DNA from: JAQGLW01 sp035995725
GTDB lineage: Bacteria; Pseudomonadota; Gammaproteobacteria; Burkholderiales; Burkholderiaceae_D
Reading direction: 5' to 3'
DNA: 64,000 nucleotides
NCBI GenBank assembly: GCA_035995725.1
Contig: DASYKE010000239.1
Span: 1 to 64,000 of the forward strand
Positions 43,722-52,559 of the stretch are shown here, one piece after another. Position 1 is the first letter of the stretch. Each line of letters begins with the position of its first letter. The translations under genes and the position numbers were made by a program. The notes beneath the pieces were generated by a model. It was not told the origin of the DNA, ran no database searches, and saw nothing but the letters and a program-made list of their open reading frames with translations.

Positions 43722-44924
43722 TTACCAGTTTGCCTCGCGCTCGGGCGTCGCACTGATGTTGTGTATCGACAGATCGGCCCCGTCGAATTCCTGCTCCGGC
43801 TCCAGCCGGATGCCGACCGTCTTCGTCAGCAAGCCATAGATAATCGCACTGCCCGCCAAGGCGATCACGACTCCCAGCGCGGTGCCGATCAGTTGCGACA
43901 TGAAAGACACGCCGCCGATTCCGCCGAATGCCTTTTTTCCGAAAATCCCCACGGCCAGTCCGCCCCATGCGCCGCACAGGCCATGCAACGGCCACACGCC
44001 CAGCACATCGTCGATCTTCCATTTGTTTTGCGTCAGTGTAAACATCCATACGAAAATTGCGCCGGCCATGCCGCCGGTAACCAACGCGCCGAGCGGATGC
44101 ATCAGGTCGGAGCCGGCACACACCGCAACCAGACCGGCAAGCGGGCCGTTGTAGGCAAAGCCGGGATCGTTCTTGCCGAGCACCAGCGCAACCAGGGTGC
44201 CGCCGACCATGGCCATCAATGAATTGAGCGCAACCAGACCGTTTACCTTGTCCAGCGTTTGTGCGCTCATCACGTTGAAGCCGAACCAGCCTACCATCAG
44301 AATCCATGCGCCCAGTGCGAGAAAAGGAATGCTGGAAGGTGGATGCGCGGAAATCGCGCCGTCTTTTGAATAACGGCCGCGACGCGCGCCCAGTAGCAGC
44401 ACCGCCGGCAATGCAGCCCAGCCGCCGACCGCGTGCACCACCACCGATCCGGCGAAATCGTGGAATTCGGCGGAAAATGCCGTCTTCAGCCAGGCCTGTA
44501 CGCCGAAGCGCTGGTTCCATGCAATGCCTTCGAACAATGGATAGAGCAGACCGACCAGCAACGCAGTCGCGACCAGTTGCGGATAGAACCTGGCGCGCTC
44601 GGCGATACCGCCGGAAATAATGGCCGGAATGGCGGCCGCAAAGGTGAGCAGAAAAAAGAACTTGACCAGCTCGTACCCGTTTTTGACTGCGAGCGTTTCT
44701 GCGCTGCCGAAGAAATTGATACCGTATGCAAGACTGTAGCCGACGAAAAAATAAGCGATGGTGGAAACCGCGAAATCGACTAATATTTTGACCAGCGCAT
44801 TGACTTGATTTTTTTTGCGTACCGTACCGAGCTCAAGAAATGCGAAACCGGCATGCATTGCCAAAATCATGATGGCGCCAAGCAATATGAACAAGGTGTC
44901 GCCACTGTTTTTCAATGCATCCAT
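43722..44924 (-). CDS. amtB: Ammonium transporter Amt
   Basis: A 400-residue ammonium channel with eleven membrane helices. The two pore histidines are placed in FAGSVVVHAVGGWAALP and VWPLHGLCGAWGG; 'RARFYPQLVATALLVGLLYPLFEGIAWNQRFG' holds the conserved mid-protein region. The C-terminal tail ends EFDGADLSIHNIS, the part that responds to GlnK. The ATG at 44924 has GGGAG 8 bp upstream. No glnK gene lies next to it, unlike in most proteobacteria. A candidate sigma54 promoter lies 52 bp before the start, fitting control by nitrogen limitation through NtrC. Confidence 0.95.
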   Translation of the reverse strand: MDALKNSGDTLFILLGAIMILAMHAGFAFLELGTVRKKNQVNALVKILVDFAVSTIAYFFVGYSLAYGINFFGSAETLAVKNGYELVKFFFLLTFAAAIPAIISGGIAERARFYPQLVATALLVGLLYPLFEGIAWNQRFGVQAWLKTAFSAEFHDFAGSVVVHAVGGWAALPAVLLLGARRGRYSKDGAISAHPPSSIPFLALGAWILMVGWFGFNVMSAQTLDKVNGLVALNSLMAMVGGTLVALVLGKNDPGFAYNGPLAGLVAVCAGSDLMHPLGALVTGGMAGAIFVWMFTLTQNKWKIDDVLGVWPLHGLCGAWGGLAVGIFGKKAFGGIGGVSFMSQLIGTALGVVIALAGSAIIYGLLTKTVGIRLEPEQEFDGADLSIHNISATPEREANW

Positions 44925-44975
44925 GCAAAAATCTCCCAATAAATGTGCAAAATCAAACCAGAATATTCCAGGAAA

Positions 44976-44990
44976 GCAATAATCATTCCA
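44976..44990 (-). promoter_or_regulatory. Candidate sigma54 promoter (-24/-12) of amtB
   Basis: On the minus strand the sequence TGGAATGATTATTGC has GG and GC 10 bp apart as in TGGCAC-N5-TTGC. A TTTGCACCAAAA half-site resembling an NtrC site lies directly upstream. The middle CAC is not kept, so the match is moderate. Confidence 0.55.
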
Positions 44991-45106
44991 TTTTGGTGCA
45001 AATTAGCAAGTATTTGATTTTATTAATGATTTTTCGAATGACCAACATAAAAAATATTATCTGCACTGCTATCGTGCAGCTGTGTTGTCCAGATTGGTGA
45101 ATTGAG

Positions 45107-45829
45107 ATGATTCCGTGGCTGGAAGGACAAGATCCCTTTCCCGATGTGTCGCAGGCGCTGACCGAGGCCGATGGCGCCCCGGGCCTGCTGGCGGCGGGCG
45201 CCGATCTGTCGCCGCAACGCCTGCTGCAAGCTTATCGGCACGGGGTGTTCCCGTGGTTTTCCGAAGGCCAGCCGATTTTGTGGTGGAGTACCGATCCGCG
45301 CATGGTGTTGTTTACCGACCGCTTTGCGATATCCGCCAGCCTGAAGAAAACCTTGAAAAAAATCCACAAAAGCATGGTTTCGGATCACCGCTGGCAGGTA
45401 CGTTTCGACACGTCGTTCGAACAAGTGATGCGCGCCTGCGCCGCGCCGCGCCGGGATAGCACGGGAACATGGATTTCGGAAGACATCATTCGCGGTTATT
45501 GCGCATTGCATCGGATGGGATACGCGCATTCGTCGGAACTATGGCTGGACGGGCAACTGGTCGGCGGCGCTTACGGTATCTGCATCGGGCGCATGTTCTA
45601 TGGCGAATCGATGTTTGCGCGGGTCACCGATGCATCCAAGATTGCATTGGCATATCTGGTGCACTTTCTGAAAAATAACGGCGTCGCGATGATAGATTGC
45701 CAGCAGGAGACATCGCATCTGGCGTCACTGGGCGCGTTTCCGATTGCGAGAAATGAATTCATCGGCAGGCTGCGGGAAGCCATCGAGCAGCCGCAGATTA
45801 AAATATGGAAACCGATGGAATTATTTTGA
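45107..45829 (+). CDS. aat: Leucyl/phenylalanyl-tRNA-protein transferase
   Basis: A 240-residue Aat. It has the family opening 'PGLLAAGADLSPQRLLQAYRHGVFPWF' and 'ILWWSTDPRMVLF', then 'GTWISEDIIRGYCALHRMGYAHSSELW' and ESMFARVTDASKIALAYL. It transfers Leu or Phe from tRNA to proteins with N-terminal Lys or Arg, marking them for ClpAP. It is followed by bpt, another N-degron enzyme, 82 bp later. The pair followed by pyrD is a common betaproteobacterial order. The start is preceded by a weak GAG only. Confidence 0.96.
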   Translation: MIPWLEGQDPFPDVSQALTEADGAPGLLAAGADLSPQRLLQAYRHGVFPWFSEGQPILWWSTDPRMVLFTDRFAISASLKKTLKKIHKSMVSDHRWQVRFDTSFEQVMRACAAPRRDSTGTWISEDIIRGYCALHRMGYAHSSELWLDGQLVGGAYGICIGRMFYGESMFARVTDASKIALAYLVHFLKNNGVAMIDCQQETSHLASLGAFPIARNEFIGRLREAIEQPQIKIWKPMELF

Positions 45830-45911
45830 CTGCTGCGGCAAAAAACTTTGCATCACACCCTCGGTACAGTGTAAATTGTAATGATTAATATCGTTGTCGG
45901 GCAAGACGCAT

Positions 45912-46637
45912 ATGACGCATCTTAAAGACCTACCTTTTTCTACCTTACAGTTCTATGCCACTGCGCCGTATCCATGCAGTTATCTGGAAAACCGGCAGGC
46001 GCGCTCGCAAGTCGCCACGCCGTCGCATCTGATCAATGCCGATGTCTATTCGGAGCTGGTCAAGAACGGTTTCCGCCGTAGCGGCATTTTCACCTATCGC
46101 CCCTATTGCGACGGCTGCCAAGCCTGTACCCCGGTACGCGTCAAAGTCGAGGAGTTCTCGGCTAATCGCAGCCAGCGCCGTGCATGGGCCAGCCACAGGC
46201 ACCTGAACGCCCTGGTCACCAAGCTGGCATACGTCCCCGAGCATTACGATCTCTATTTGCGCTACCAGGCCGCGCGCCATGCCGGCGGCGGCATGGACCA
46301 GGATAGCCGCGATCAGTATGCGCAATTCCTGTTGCAGAGCAAAGTCAATACGCGGCTGGTGGAGTTTCGCGCCGCAGACGGCACGCTGTCCATGGTCAGC
46401 ATCATCGACGTGCTGGACGACGGCCTGTCGTCGGTCTATACCTTCTACGATCCCGATGTGCACGGTTCCTCTTACGGCACCTATAACGTGCTTTGGCAAA
46501 TCGAGCAGGCAAGGCAGCTCAACATGCCGTATGTCTATCTGGGTTACTGGATCGAAAACAGCGGCAAGATGGCATACAAGATCAATTTCAAACCGATTGA
46601 AGCACTGCGCCAGGGAAAGTGGGCCGAGCTGAAATAA
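45912..46637 (+). CDS. bpt: Aspartate/glutamate leucyltransferase (Bpt)
   Basis: A 241-residue Bpt. The N-terminal part contains RPYCDGCQACTPVRV with its conserved Cys residues, and the end reads 'YVYLGYWIENSGKMAYKINFKP', the GNAT-like core shared with eukaryotic ATE1. It adds Leu to proteins with N-terminal Asp or Glu, creating a primary degron for ClpS-ClpAP. The start is the ATG at 45912; a TTG six codons before is less likely. It follows aat, whose product acts in the same pathway. Confidence 0.95.
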   Translation: MTHLKDLPFSTLQFYATAPYPCSYLENRQARSQVATPSHLINADVYSELVKNGFRRSGIFTYRPYCDGCQACTPVRVKVEEFSANRSQRRAWASHRHLNALVTKLAYVPEHYDLYLRYQAARHAGGGMDQDSRDQYAQFLLQSKVNTRLVEFRAADGTLSMVSIIDVLDDGLSSVYTFYDPDVHGSSYGTYNVLWQIEQARQLNMPYVYLGYWIENSGKMAYKINFKPIEALRQGKWAELK

Positions 46638-46641
46638 GCAA

Positions 46642-46673
46642 GGCAATTCTCGCTTCATGTAGCGAGAATTGCC
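46642..46673 (+). terminator. Perfect 13-bp hairpin after bpt, probable terminator
   Basis: GGCAATTCTCGCT (46642-46654) and AGCGAGAATTGCC (46661-46673) pair fully around a 6-nt loop, five bases past the bpt stop. No T-run follows, so it may stabilise the mRNA end or stop polymerase weakly before pyrD. Confidence 0.6.
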
Positions 46674-46780
46674 AACTGCATCCCCGGCGCGCGTTAAAAT
46701 AGCGCACCAACAACATATTGCCTGTCATTTCCATCACTGCAGAAATGACTCCACGGCGATTTATCGCTTATTCCATCATC

Positions 46781-47824
46781 GTGCCGGATAAATTACTCTA
46801 CGCCCTCGCCCGCCCTTTTCTATTCTCGCTCGATGCAGAAGCTGCGCACGATCTGGCACTGCCGTCACTGAAACGCGCCGCTGCGCTCGGCGTTACCAGG
46901 GCGATTGCAAAACCCGAATCCGATCCGCGCACCCTGATGGGTATTACATTCCCGAACCCGGTCGGCCTGGCGGCCGGGCTCGACAAGGACGGCGCCTACA
47001 TCGATGGCCTGGCATCGCTCGGCTTCGGCTCCGTTGAAGTCGGCACGGTCACGCCGCGTGCGCAGCCCGGTAATCCGAAGCCGCGCATGTTCCGCCTGCC
47101 GAAGGCAAATGCGATCATCAACCGGATGGGCTTCAATAACGGCGGCGTCGATGCGTTCGTTGCCAACGTACGGGCTTCCAGGTTTTACCAGAACAAGGAA
47201 GGCGTGCTGGGACTTAATATCGGCAAGAATGCCGATACACCGATCGAACGGGCGGCGGACGATTACCTGCTGTGCCTGGAAAAGGTGTATCCATATGCGG
47301 ATTACGTAACGGTCAATATCTCGTCACCCAACACCAAGAATCTGCGGCAATTGCAAGGCGCATCCGAACTCGATGCGCTGCTGTCCGGCCTCAAGCAGGC
47401 GCAGCAGCGACTGGCCGACCGGCATCGACGCTACGTACCGATCGCACTCAAGATTGCACCGGATATCGACAGCGAGCAAATCAAGACGATCGCCGGTGCG
47501 CTGATCGCGCACAGGATGGATGCGGTCATCGCAACCAATACCACCATCGCGCGCGATGCGGTGCGAGGCCTGCCGCATGCGGAAGAAGCGGGCGGACTGT
47601 CGGGAGCGCCGGTATTCGATTTATCCAACGCGGTGATCCGTATGCTGAAGGCGGAATTGGGCGATGCGCTGCCCATCATCGGCGTCGGCGGCATTTTTTC
47701 AGGCGAACAGGCACAGGCAAAAATCGATGCAGGTGCATCGCTGGTGCAGCTCTACACCGGGCTGATTTATCGCGGTCCGGCACTGGTACGGGAATGTGCG
47801 GCAGCGCTGCGCAAGTCGCGTTAG
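46781..47824 (+). CDS. pyrD: Dihydroorotate dehydrogenase (quinone), class 2
   Basis: A 347-residue class 2 enzyme. The N-terminal membrane-associating helices LLYALARPFLFSLDAEAAH are followed by GLAAGLDKDGAYIDGL, 'INRMGFNNGGVD', NISSPNTKNLRQLQ (catalytic Ser in the SSPNT loop) and the FMN phosphate loop IIGVGGIFSGEQA. It oxidises dihydroorotate to orotate and passes electrons to quinone at the inner membrane. The GTG at 46781 is chosen because homologues start at 'xPDKLLYAL'; an ATG at 46745 is the alternative. It follows bpt on the same strand. Confidence 0.95.
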   Translation: MPDKLLYALARPFLFSLDAEAAHDLALPSLKRAAALGVTRAIAKPESDPRTLMGITFPNPVGLAAGLDKDGAYIDGLASLGFGSVEVGTVTPRAQPGNPKPRMFRLPKANAIINRMGFNNGGVDAFVANVRASRFYQNKEGVLGLNIGKNADTPIERAADDYLLCLEKVYPYADYVTVNISSPNTKNLRQLQGASELDALLSGLKQAQQRLADRHRRYVPIALKIAPDIDSEQIKTIAGALIAHRMDAVIATNTTIARDAVRGLPHAEEAGGLSGAPVFDLSNAVIRMLKAELGDALPIIGVGGIFSGEQAQAKIDAGASLVQLYTGLIYRGPALVRECAAALRKSR

Positions 47825-47843
47825 CACGTCGCAGCCGGGCGCT

Positions 47844-48782
47844 TCACCTTTGATCGTCGGGCGTCCCGTTCAGCGCGCCGTCAATGTCGGCGCGTGTCAG
47901 CCCTGGCGCAAATTGCAGGATGAAATCATACATGTAGGACCGCAAATAGGCGCCGCGGCGCACTGCCAGCCGCGTGACATTCGGCGCGAACAGATGGGTT
48001 GCATCGATTGCCTGCAAGCTCTTGCCGCGATAGTGCTCGAGCGCCATTGATGCGACGATGCCGACGCCCAGTTCCAATGCGACATATTGCTGGATCACGT
48101 CGGAATCCATTGCCGTCAGAACAATATCGGTAGCGATGCCGGCTTGCTGGAAGGCGGAATCGATGTGGCCGCGTCCGGTGAAACCGACGTCATAGGTGAT
48201 CAGCGGATAAGCTGCCAGATCCTTGAGGGAAACAGGCCTGCACGACAACAGCGGATGCCCGTCTGGCACTACGATCACATGGCTCCACTGGTAACACGGA
48301 AATGAAATCAAATCATCGAACTGGCTTAAACCCTCGGTGGCAATGCCGATATCGGCTTTGCCGGACAGTACCAGTTCGGCGATGTGTTCCGGCGAACTTT
48401 GCTGCAATGCGATGCGCACTTCGGGAAACGCGCTTCGGAAAGCCTGCACCACTGTCGGCAATGCATAACGCGCCTGGGTATGAGTAGTCGCCACCGTCAA
48501 CGTGCCATTCTTCAAACCGGAATATTCCCGACCGGCCTGCTGCAGGTTTTCCGCCTCCAGCAGCAGGCGATCGATGATCTGCAAAATTCCCTTGCCGGGG
48601 TCGGTCAGACCGGTCAGGCGTTTGCCGTTGCGCTCGAAAATATCGACACCCAGTTCCTCTTCCAATTCGCGAATCTGACGACTGACGCCAGGCTGCGACG
48701 TGAACAGCACGTTGGCTACCTCGGTCAGGTTATAGCCGCGGCGCGATGCTTCCCGGATTGAACGTAGTTGCTGAAAGTTCAT
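47844..48782 (-). CDS. cysB: CysB-type LysR transcription regulator
   Basis: A 312-residue LysR protein with the CysB start MNFQQLRSIREASRRGYNLT, then the recognition helix in TSQPGVSRQIRELEEELG and the cofactor domain with ATTHTQARYALPTVVQAF and ADIGIATEGLSQF, typical of CysB/Cbl. These bind acetylserine or adenylylsulfate and control sulfate and sulfonate genes. It sits directly after the cysTWA genes and the ssu genes it should control, on the same strand. A close relative, Cbl, is the alternative name; the sequence cannot decide between them. Confidence 0.93.
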   Translation of the reverse strand: MNFQQLRSIREASRRGYNLTEVANVLFTSQPGVSRQIRELEEELGVDIFERNGKRLTGLTDPGKGILQIIDRLLLEAENLQQAGREYSGLKNGTLTVATTHTQARYALPTVVQAFRSAFPEVRIALQQSSPEHIAELVLSGKADIGIATEGLSQFDDLISFPCYQWSHVIVVPDGHPLLSCRPVSLKDLAAYPLITYDVGFTGRGHIDSAFQQAGIATDIVLTAMDSDVIQQYVALELGVGIVASMALEHYRGKSLQAIDATHLFAPNVTRLAVRRGAYLRSYMYDFILQFAPGLTRADIDGALNGTPDDQR

Positions 48783-48901
48783 GGTGGGTCTTTAAGTAGT
48801 TGAGGGCTGCGTACTGTTTTGCTTAACCGTATCGATCTGGGTATCTTCATCGATCCGGATATTTTCACCGAGGCTTATCTTTGCTCGCGTTTAAAATGTT
48901 G

Positions 48902-48946
48902 GGGACAGAGTAACTCGGCGCATTCGCGCCTTATAAACTCTGTCCC
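48902..48946. repeat. REP-like nested hairpin between cysA and cysB
   Basis: GGGACAGAGT (48902-48911) pairs with ACTCTGTCCC (48937-48946), enclosing a second hairpin GGCGC-ATTC-GCGCC (48917-48930). It lies 10 bp past the cysA stop. It may be a REP/palindromic intergenic unit or an mRNA-stabilising element. Confidence 0.75.
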
Positions 48947-48955
48947 GCAATGCAG

Positions 48956-50023
48956 TTAAACGGCCTCATCGACAAATATATGCAACCGCTTGGGGCGCAC
49001 CACCAGCGTTTCGCCTTCCTTCAATTTCAGTTGCGTAAAACGTTCATTCGAAATCACCGCTTCTATCAATTCGGAATTGTCGGATCGCTCAAGTTCGAGC
49101 TGGGCGAGCGGGCCGATCGCGTGCACCCGTTTCAGTTGCACCACGATGCCTTCGGCGTCAGGCGTATGTCGGTCGATTTCAATATCGTGTGGCCGCACAT
49201 AGCCGATGCCTTTGGCATCCTGTGCCTGCGCGTAGTCGGGCGCGTCGAAAGCGACACCGCCGGCTTCGAGCACGCCTTGATGCACGCGGCCATGGAACAG
49301 ATTCACATTGCCGAGGAAGCCGTAGACAAAAGGCGAAGCCGGATGGTTATAAACCTCGCTCGGCGCGCCGATCTGCTCAACCTTGCCCCTGTTCATCAGC
49401 ACAATCTGATCCGCAACCTCCAACGCTTCTTCCTGATCATGCGTGACGAAAATGCTGGTGACATGCAATTCATCATGCAATCTGCGCAGCCAGCGCCGCA
49501 GTTCTTTGCGCACCTTTGCATCGAGCGCACCGAACGGTTCATCCAGCAACAGCACGCGCGGCTCCACCGCCAACGCGCGCGCCAATGCGATACGCTGGCG
49601 CTGGCCGCCGGACAGCTGCGGCGGATAACGGTCGGCCAGCCAGTCGAGCTGCACCAGTTCCAACAACTGCTTGACCTTGTCGCGAATCTTCGCTTCGGGC
49701 AGACGCACATTGCGTGGTTTGACGCGCAGGCCGAATGCGATATTTTCAAACACGCTCATATGCTTGAACAACGCATAATGCTGGAACACGAAGCCGACCT
49801 GGCGCTCGCGCACATGGCGCGCCGATGCATCTTCATTGTCGAGCAGCACCCGGCCGGAATCGGGATGCTCCAGGCCTGCGATGATGCGCAGCAGCGTGGT
49901 TTTGCCGCAGCCGGATGGTCCCAGCAGCGCAGTTAGTTCGCCGGCGGGGAAATTTAGCGAGACGTTATCGAGTGCGACGAAATCGCCGAATTTCTTGGTA
50001 ATGTTTTTGACTTCGATACTCAT
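48956..50023 (-). CDS. cysA: Sulfate/thiosulfate ABC transporter ATPase
   Basis: A 355-residue ATPase. Walker A is LLGPSGCGKTTLLRI, the signature is QLSGGQRQRIALARAL and Walker B is RVLLLDEPFGALD. The C-terminal TOBE-like part (VRPHDIEIDRHTPDA) fits CysA. The ATG at 50023 (MSIEVKNITKKF) was taken; the frame is open 15 codons more without similarity. Its start overlaps the cysW stop. Together with CysT, CysW and the binding protein Sbp it imports sulfate from the periplasm. Confidence 0.96.
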   Translation of the reverse strand: MSIEVKNITKKFGDFVALDNVSLNFPAGELTALLGPSGCGKTTLLRIIAGLEHPDSGRVLLDNEDASARHVRERQVGFVFQHYALFKHMSVFENIAFGLRVKPRNVRLPEAKIRDKVKQLLELVQLDWLADRYPPQLSGGQRQRIALARALAVEPRVLLLDEPFGALDAKVRKELRRWLRRLHDELHVTSIFVTHDQEEALEVADQIVLMNRGKVEQIGAPSEVYNHPASPFVYGFLGNVNLFHGRVHQGVLEAGGVAFDAPDYAQAQDAKGIGYVRPHDIEIDRHTPDAEGIVVQLKRVHAIGPLAQLELERSDNSELIEAVISNERFTQLKLKEGETLVVRPKRLHIFVDEAV

Positions 50024-50928
50024 CAATGCTCCTGGATCGGTTGCAGCGCCGTATCGTGCAGACGCCATTCGATGAATGACTTGAGCGCCAGCGTAACCAG
50101 CGCCAGCAGCGCCAGCAGCGATGCCACCGCGAACGCCGCCGCGAAGTTATATTCGTTGTAAAGAATTTCCACCTGCAGCGGTATCGTGTTGGTTTCGCCG
50201 CGGATGTGGCCGGAGACGACCGATACCGCGCCGAATTCGCCCATCGCTCGGGCGTTGCACAGGATAACGCCATACAACAGGCCCCACTTGATATTGGGCA
50301 GCGTTACATGCCAAAACGTCTTCCAGCCGGAAGCGCCGAGTACCAGCGCCGCCTCTTCCTCCTCGTTGCCCTGCGCTTGCATCAGCGGGATCAACTCGCG
50401 CGCGACAAACGGGAAGGTAACGAAAATGGTCGCCAGCACGATGCCTGGCACTGCAAACAGGATCTTGATGTCGTGCGCCTGCAACCACGGCCCGAGCCAG
50501 CCTTGTGCGCCGAAAAGCAGCACATAAATCAAGCCGGAAATCACCGGCGACACGGAAAACGGCAAATCGATAAAGGTAAGCAAAATGCTTTTGCCGCGAA
50601 ATTCGAACTTCGCAATCGACCATGCCGCCGCCACGCCGAACACCAGGTTCAACGGCACTGCAATGAGCGCGGTGATGAGGGTAAGCTTGATTGCCGACAC
50701 TGCGTCCGGTTCGATAATCGAGGTCAAATAAACTTGCCAGCCCTTTTTGAATGCTTCAACAAATACGGCAACCAGGGGCACGAACAAAAACAGTGTCAGG
50801 AAGACCAGTGCAATGCCGATCAGCAGCAGGCGAATCGACAGCGGTTCCAGCGTGGCGGAAGGCGCATGGATCGGCTCCCCGCGGGCGCGTACCGGTGTCG
50901 TGATTGTCGGTGTTGCAACGGCGGCCAT
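50023..50928 (-). CDS. cysW: Sulfate ABC transporter permease CysW
   Basis: A 301-residue inner-membrane permease with about six helices. The EAA loop reads LGASGWKTFWHVTLPNIKWG, and 'SGLIYVLLFGAQGWLG' and 'AMGEFGAVSVVSGHIRGETNT' are typical for CysW. The first 35 residues are a polar, Thr/Ala-rich extension. It overlaps cysA and lies 1 bp after cysT. Confidence 0.96.
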   Translation of the reverse strand: MAAVATPTITTPVRARGEPIHAPSATLEPLSIRLLLIGIALVFLTLFLFVPLVAVFVEAFKKGWQVYLTSIIEPDAVSAIKLTLITALIAVPLNLVFGVAAAWSIAKFEFRGKSILLTFIDLPFSVSPVISGLIYVLLFGAQGWLGPWLQAHDIKILFAVPGIVLATIFVTFPFVARELIPLMQAQGNEEEEAALVLGASGWKTFWHVTLPNIKWGLLYGVILCNARAMGEFGAVSVVSGHIRGETNTIPLQVEILYNEYNFAAAFAVASLLALLALVTLALKSFIEWRLHDTALQPIQEH

Positions 50929-50929
50929 A

Positions 50930-51793
50930 TCAGGCTTTCTCCCACTGGCCGCGTTTGCGGGTCCAGGCTTGCAATAAATTAATAATGAGCAGCAGCACGA
51001 ACGAGGCCGTCAACATCACCAGCGCGATCGCGGTCGCCCCGGTATAGTCGTATTGCTCCAGCTTGGTAATGATGAATAACGGCGTGATCTCGGACACCAT
51101 CGGCATATTGCCGGCGATGAAAATAACGGAACCGTACTCGCCGGTCGCGCGGGCAAACGCCAGCGCGAACCCGGTCAATAGTGCCGGCAGCACCGTCGGG
51201 AATATCACCCGGGCAAAAGTTTGCCAATGAGTCGCACCCAGGCTGGCGGCGGCTTCTTCCAGTTCACGTTCGGCATCTTCCAGGATCGGTTGCACGGTAC
51301 GCACGACAAACGGCAAGCCGATGAAAGTCAGCGCGACGACGACACCCAAAGGAGTGAACGCGACCTTGATTCCCAGCGGTTCAAGAAAGCGGCCGAGCCA
51401 GCCGTTGGACGAATATAGCGCCGTCAATGCAATCCCTGCCACCGCAGTGGGCAGCGCAAAAGGCAAATCGACCAGCGCATCGACGATCTTTTTGCCGGGA
51501 AAGGTGTAACGCACCAGCACCCATGCGACGATTCCGCCAAACACTACGTTGAGCGATGCGCCGATCAATGAAGCGCCAAAGCTGAGTTTGTACGATGCCA
51601 CTACCCGCTCCGATGTTACCGCGGCCCAGAACGCGTCCCACGTCATGGTGAATGTTTTGATAAACACTGCCGACAAGGGGATCAGAACAATCAATCCGAG
51701 ATAAAAAAGAGTAAAGCCAAGCGACAAATTGAAGCCAGGCATTACCCGTGACGCCGTTTTTTTACTGATAGATTTTTTTATGGCAACTTCCAT
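50930..51793 (-). CDS. cysT: Sulfate ABC transporter permease CysT (CysU)
   Basis: A 287-residue permease with an EAA loop SLGATHWQTFARVIFPTVLP and the CysT patterns 'FTMTWDAFWAAVTSERVVASYKLSF' and 'DLPFALPTAVAGIALTALYS'. It pairs with CysW to form the sulfate channel. It is the first gene of cysTWA; a 159-bp gap before it, A/T-rich with TTTTTTGCATTTTTATAG, likely carries a CysB-controlled promoter although readthrough from the ssu genes is possible. Confidence 0.96.
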   Translation of the reverse strand: MEVAIKKSISKKTASRVMPGFNLSLGFTLFYLGLIVLIPLSAVFIKTFTMTWDAFWAAVTSERVVASYKLSFGASLIGASLNVVFGGIVAWVLVRYTFPGKKIVDALVDLPFALPTAVAGIALTALYSSNGWLGRFLEPLGIKVAFTPLGVVVALTFIGLPFVVRTVQPILEDAERELEEAAASLGATHWQTFARVIFPTVLPALLTGFALAFARATGEYGSVIFIAGNMPMVSEITPLFIITKLEQYDYTGATAIALVMLTASFVLLLIINLLQAWTRKRGQWEKA

Positions 51794-51952
51794 GCATATT
51801 CTCTTTATTACAATTACAGCTATGAAAGCGCAATAATTGCATTTAAATGTTATAAAGAGAACGACTTTTTTTGCATTTTTATAGTCGTATTTTGCATAAA
51901 GGGAGTTTAGAGCATAGGGGGCGCCCTGAAAATGGCGACGATTATTCGTTGT

Positions 51953-52558
51953 TCAGACGCTAAATTGCAGAATTGGCTCGGACACGCCGCGCTGGCAGAC
52001 TGCCTTGGAATAGCCGGTTGATGGCACTGTCGCAGCCAGACACTGCAATTTGGACAAGCCGAGCCGCCAATCGCCAAGATTGGATTCCGCATTGATATGA
52101 CCGAGCGCACCGGCATTGACAAATTCGCTACCCCAAACACTGGCCCAGTAAGATGCGCAACGGCTTTTCATCCATGGATCATTGGTGCTGGAGATCATGA
52201 TGGAAGCAAAAGGCAATTTAACCTTCCGCAAAATTTCCGAAATGCCGAACTTGCGCGGATCGGCTGGCGCCACCAGCAAAGCGCCCAATATATTAGGTGC
52301 GGTTGAGGCGGCGCAATGAACCGTAGTCAGGCAACCAAAGCTGTGCGCCACAATCAATGCCGGTTGAGTGGAAATGCGCAACACGCGATCCAGCTGCTCC
52401 GACCACGCAGCCAGATCCGGCACATCCCATTGCGCCTGCTCTATGCGTTCGAAGTAGGGATACAGACGTTGCCAGCGTGACTGCCAGTGATCCGGCCCGC
52501 TGCCGTGCAAGCCCGGAACTATCAGTATCCGGAAATCCAGTATCGAGCTGCGCGCCAT
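51953..52558 (-). CDS. RBBP9/YdeN-family alpha/beta-hydrolase
   Basis: A 201-residue serine hydrolase of the RBBP9 type. It opens ILIVPGLHGSGPDHWQSRWQ, has the nucleophile in VAHSFGCLTTVH (GxSxG replaced by HSFG, as is common in this family) and the His in GALGHINAESNLGDW. The ATG at 52558 lies one base from the stop of the preceding gene, so the two are coupled. It is the last gene of the sulfonate operon before cysTWA. Substrate unknown; the place suggests a side role in sulfonate ester or thioester processing, as inference only. Confidence 0.85.
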   Translation of the reverse strand: MARSSILDFRILIVPGLHGSGPDHWQSRWQRLYPYFERIEQAQWDVPDLAAWSEQLDRVLRISTQPALIVAHSFGCLTTVHCAASTAPNILGALLVAPADPRKFGISEILRKVKLPFASIMISSTNDPWMKSRCASYWASVWGSEFVNAGALGHINAESNLGDWRLGLSKLQCLAATVPSTGYSKAVCQRGVSEPILQFSV

Positions 52559-52559
52559 G

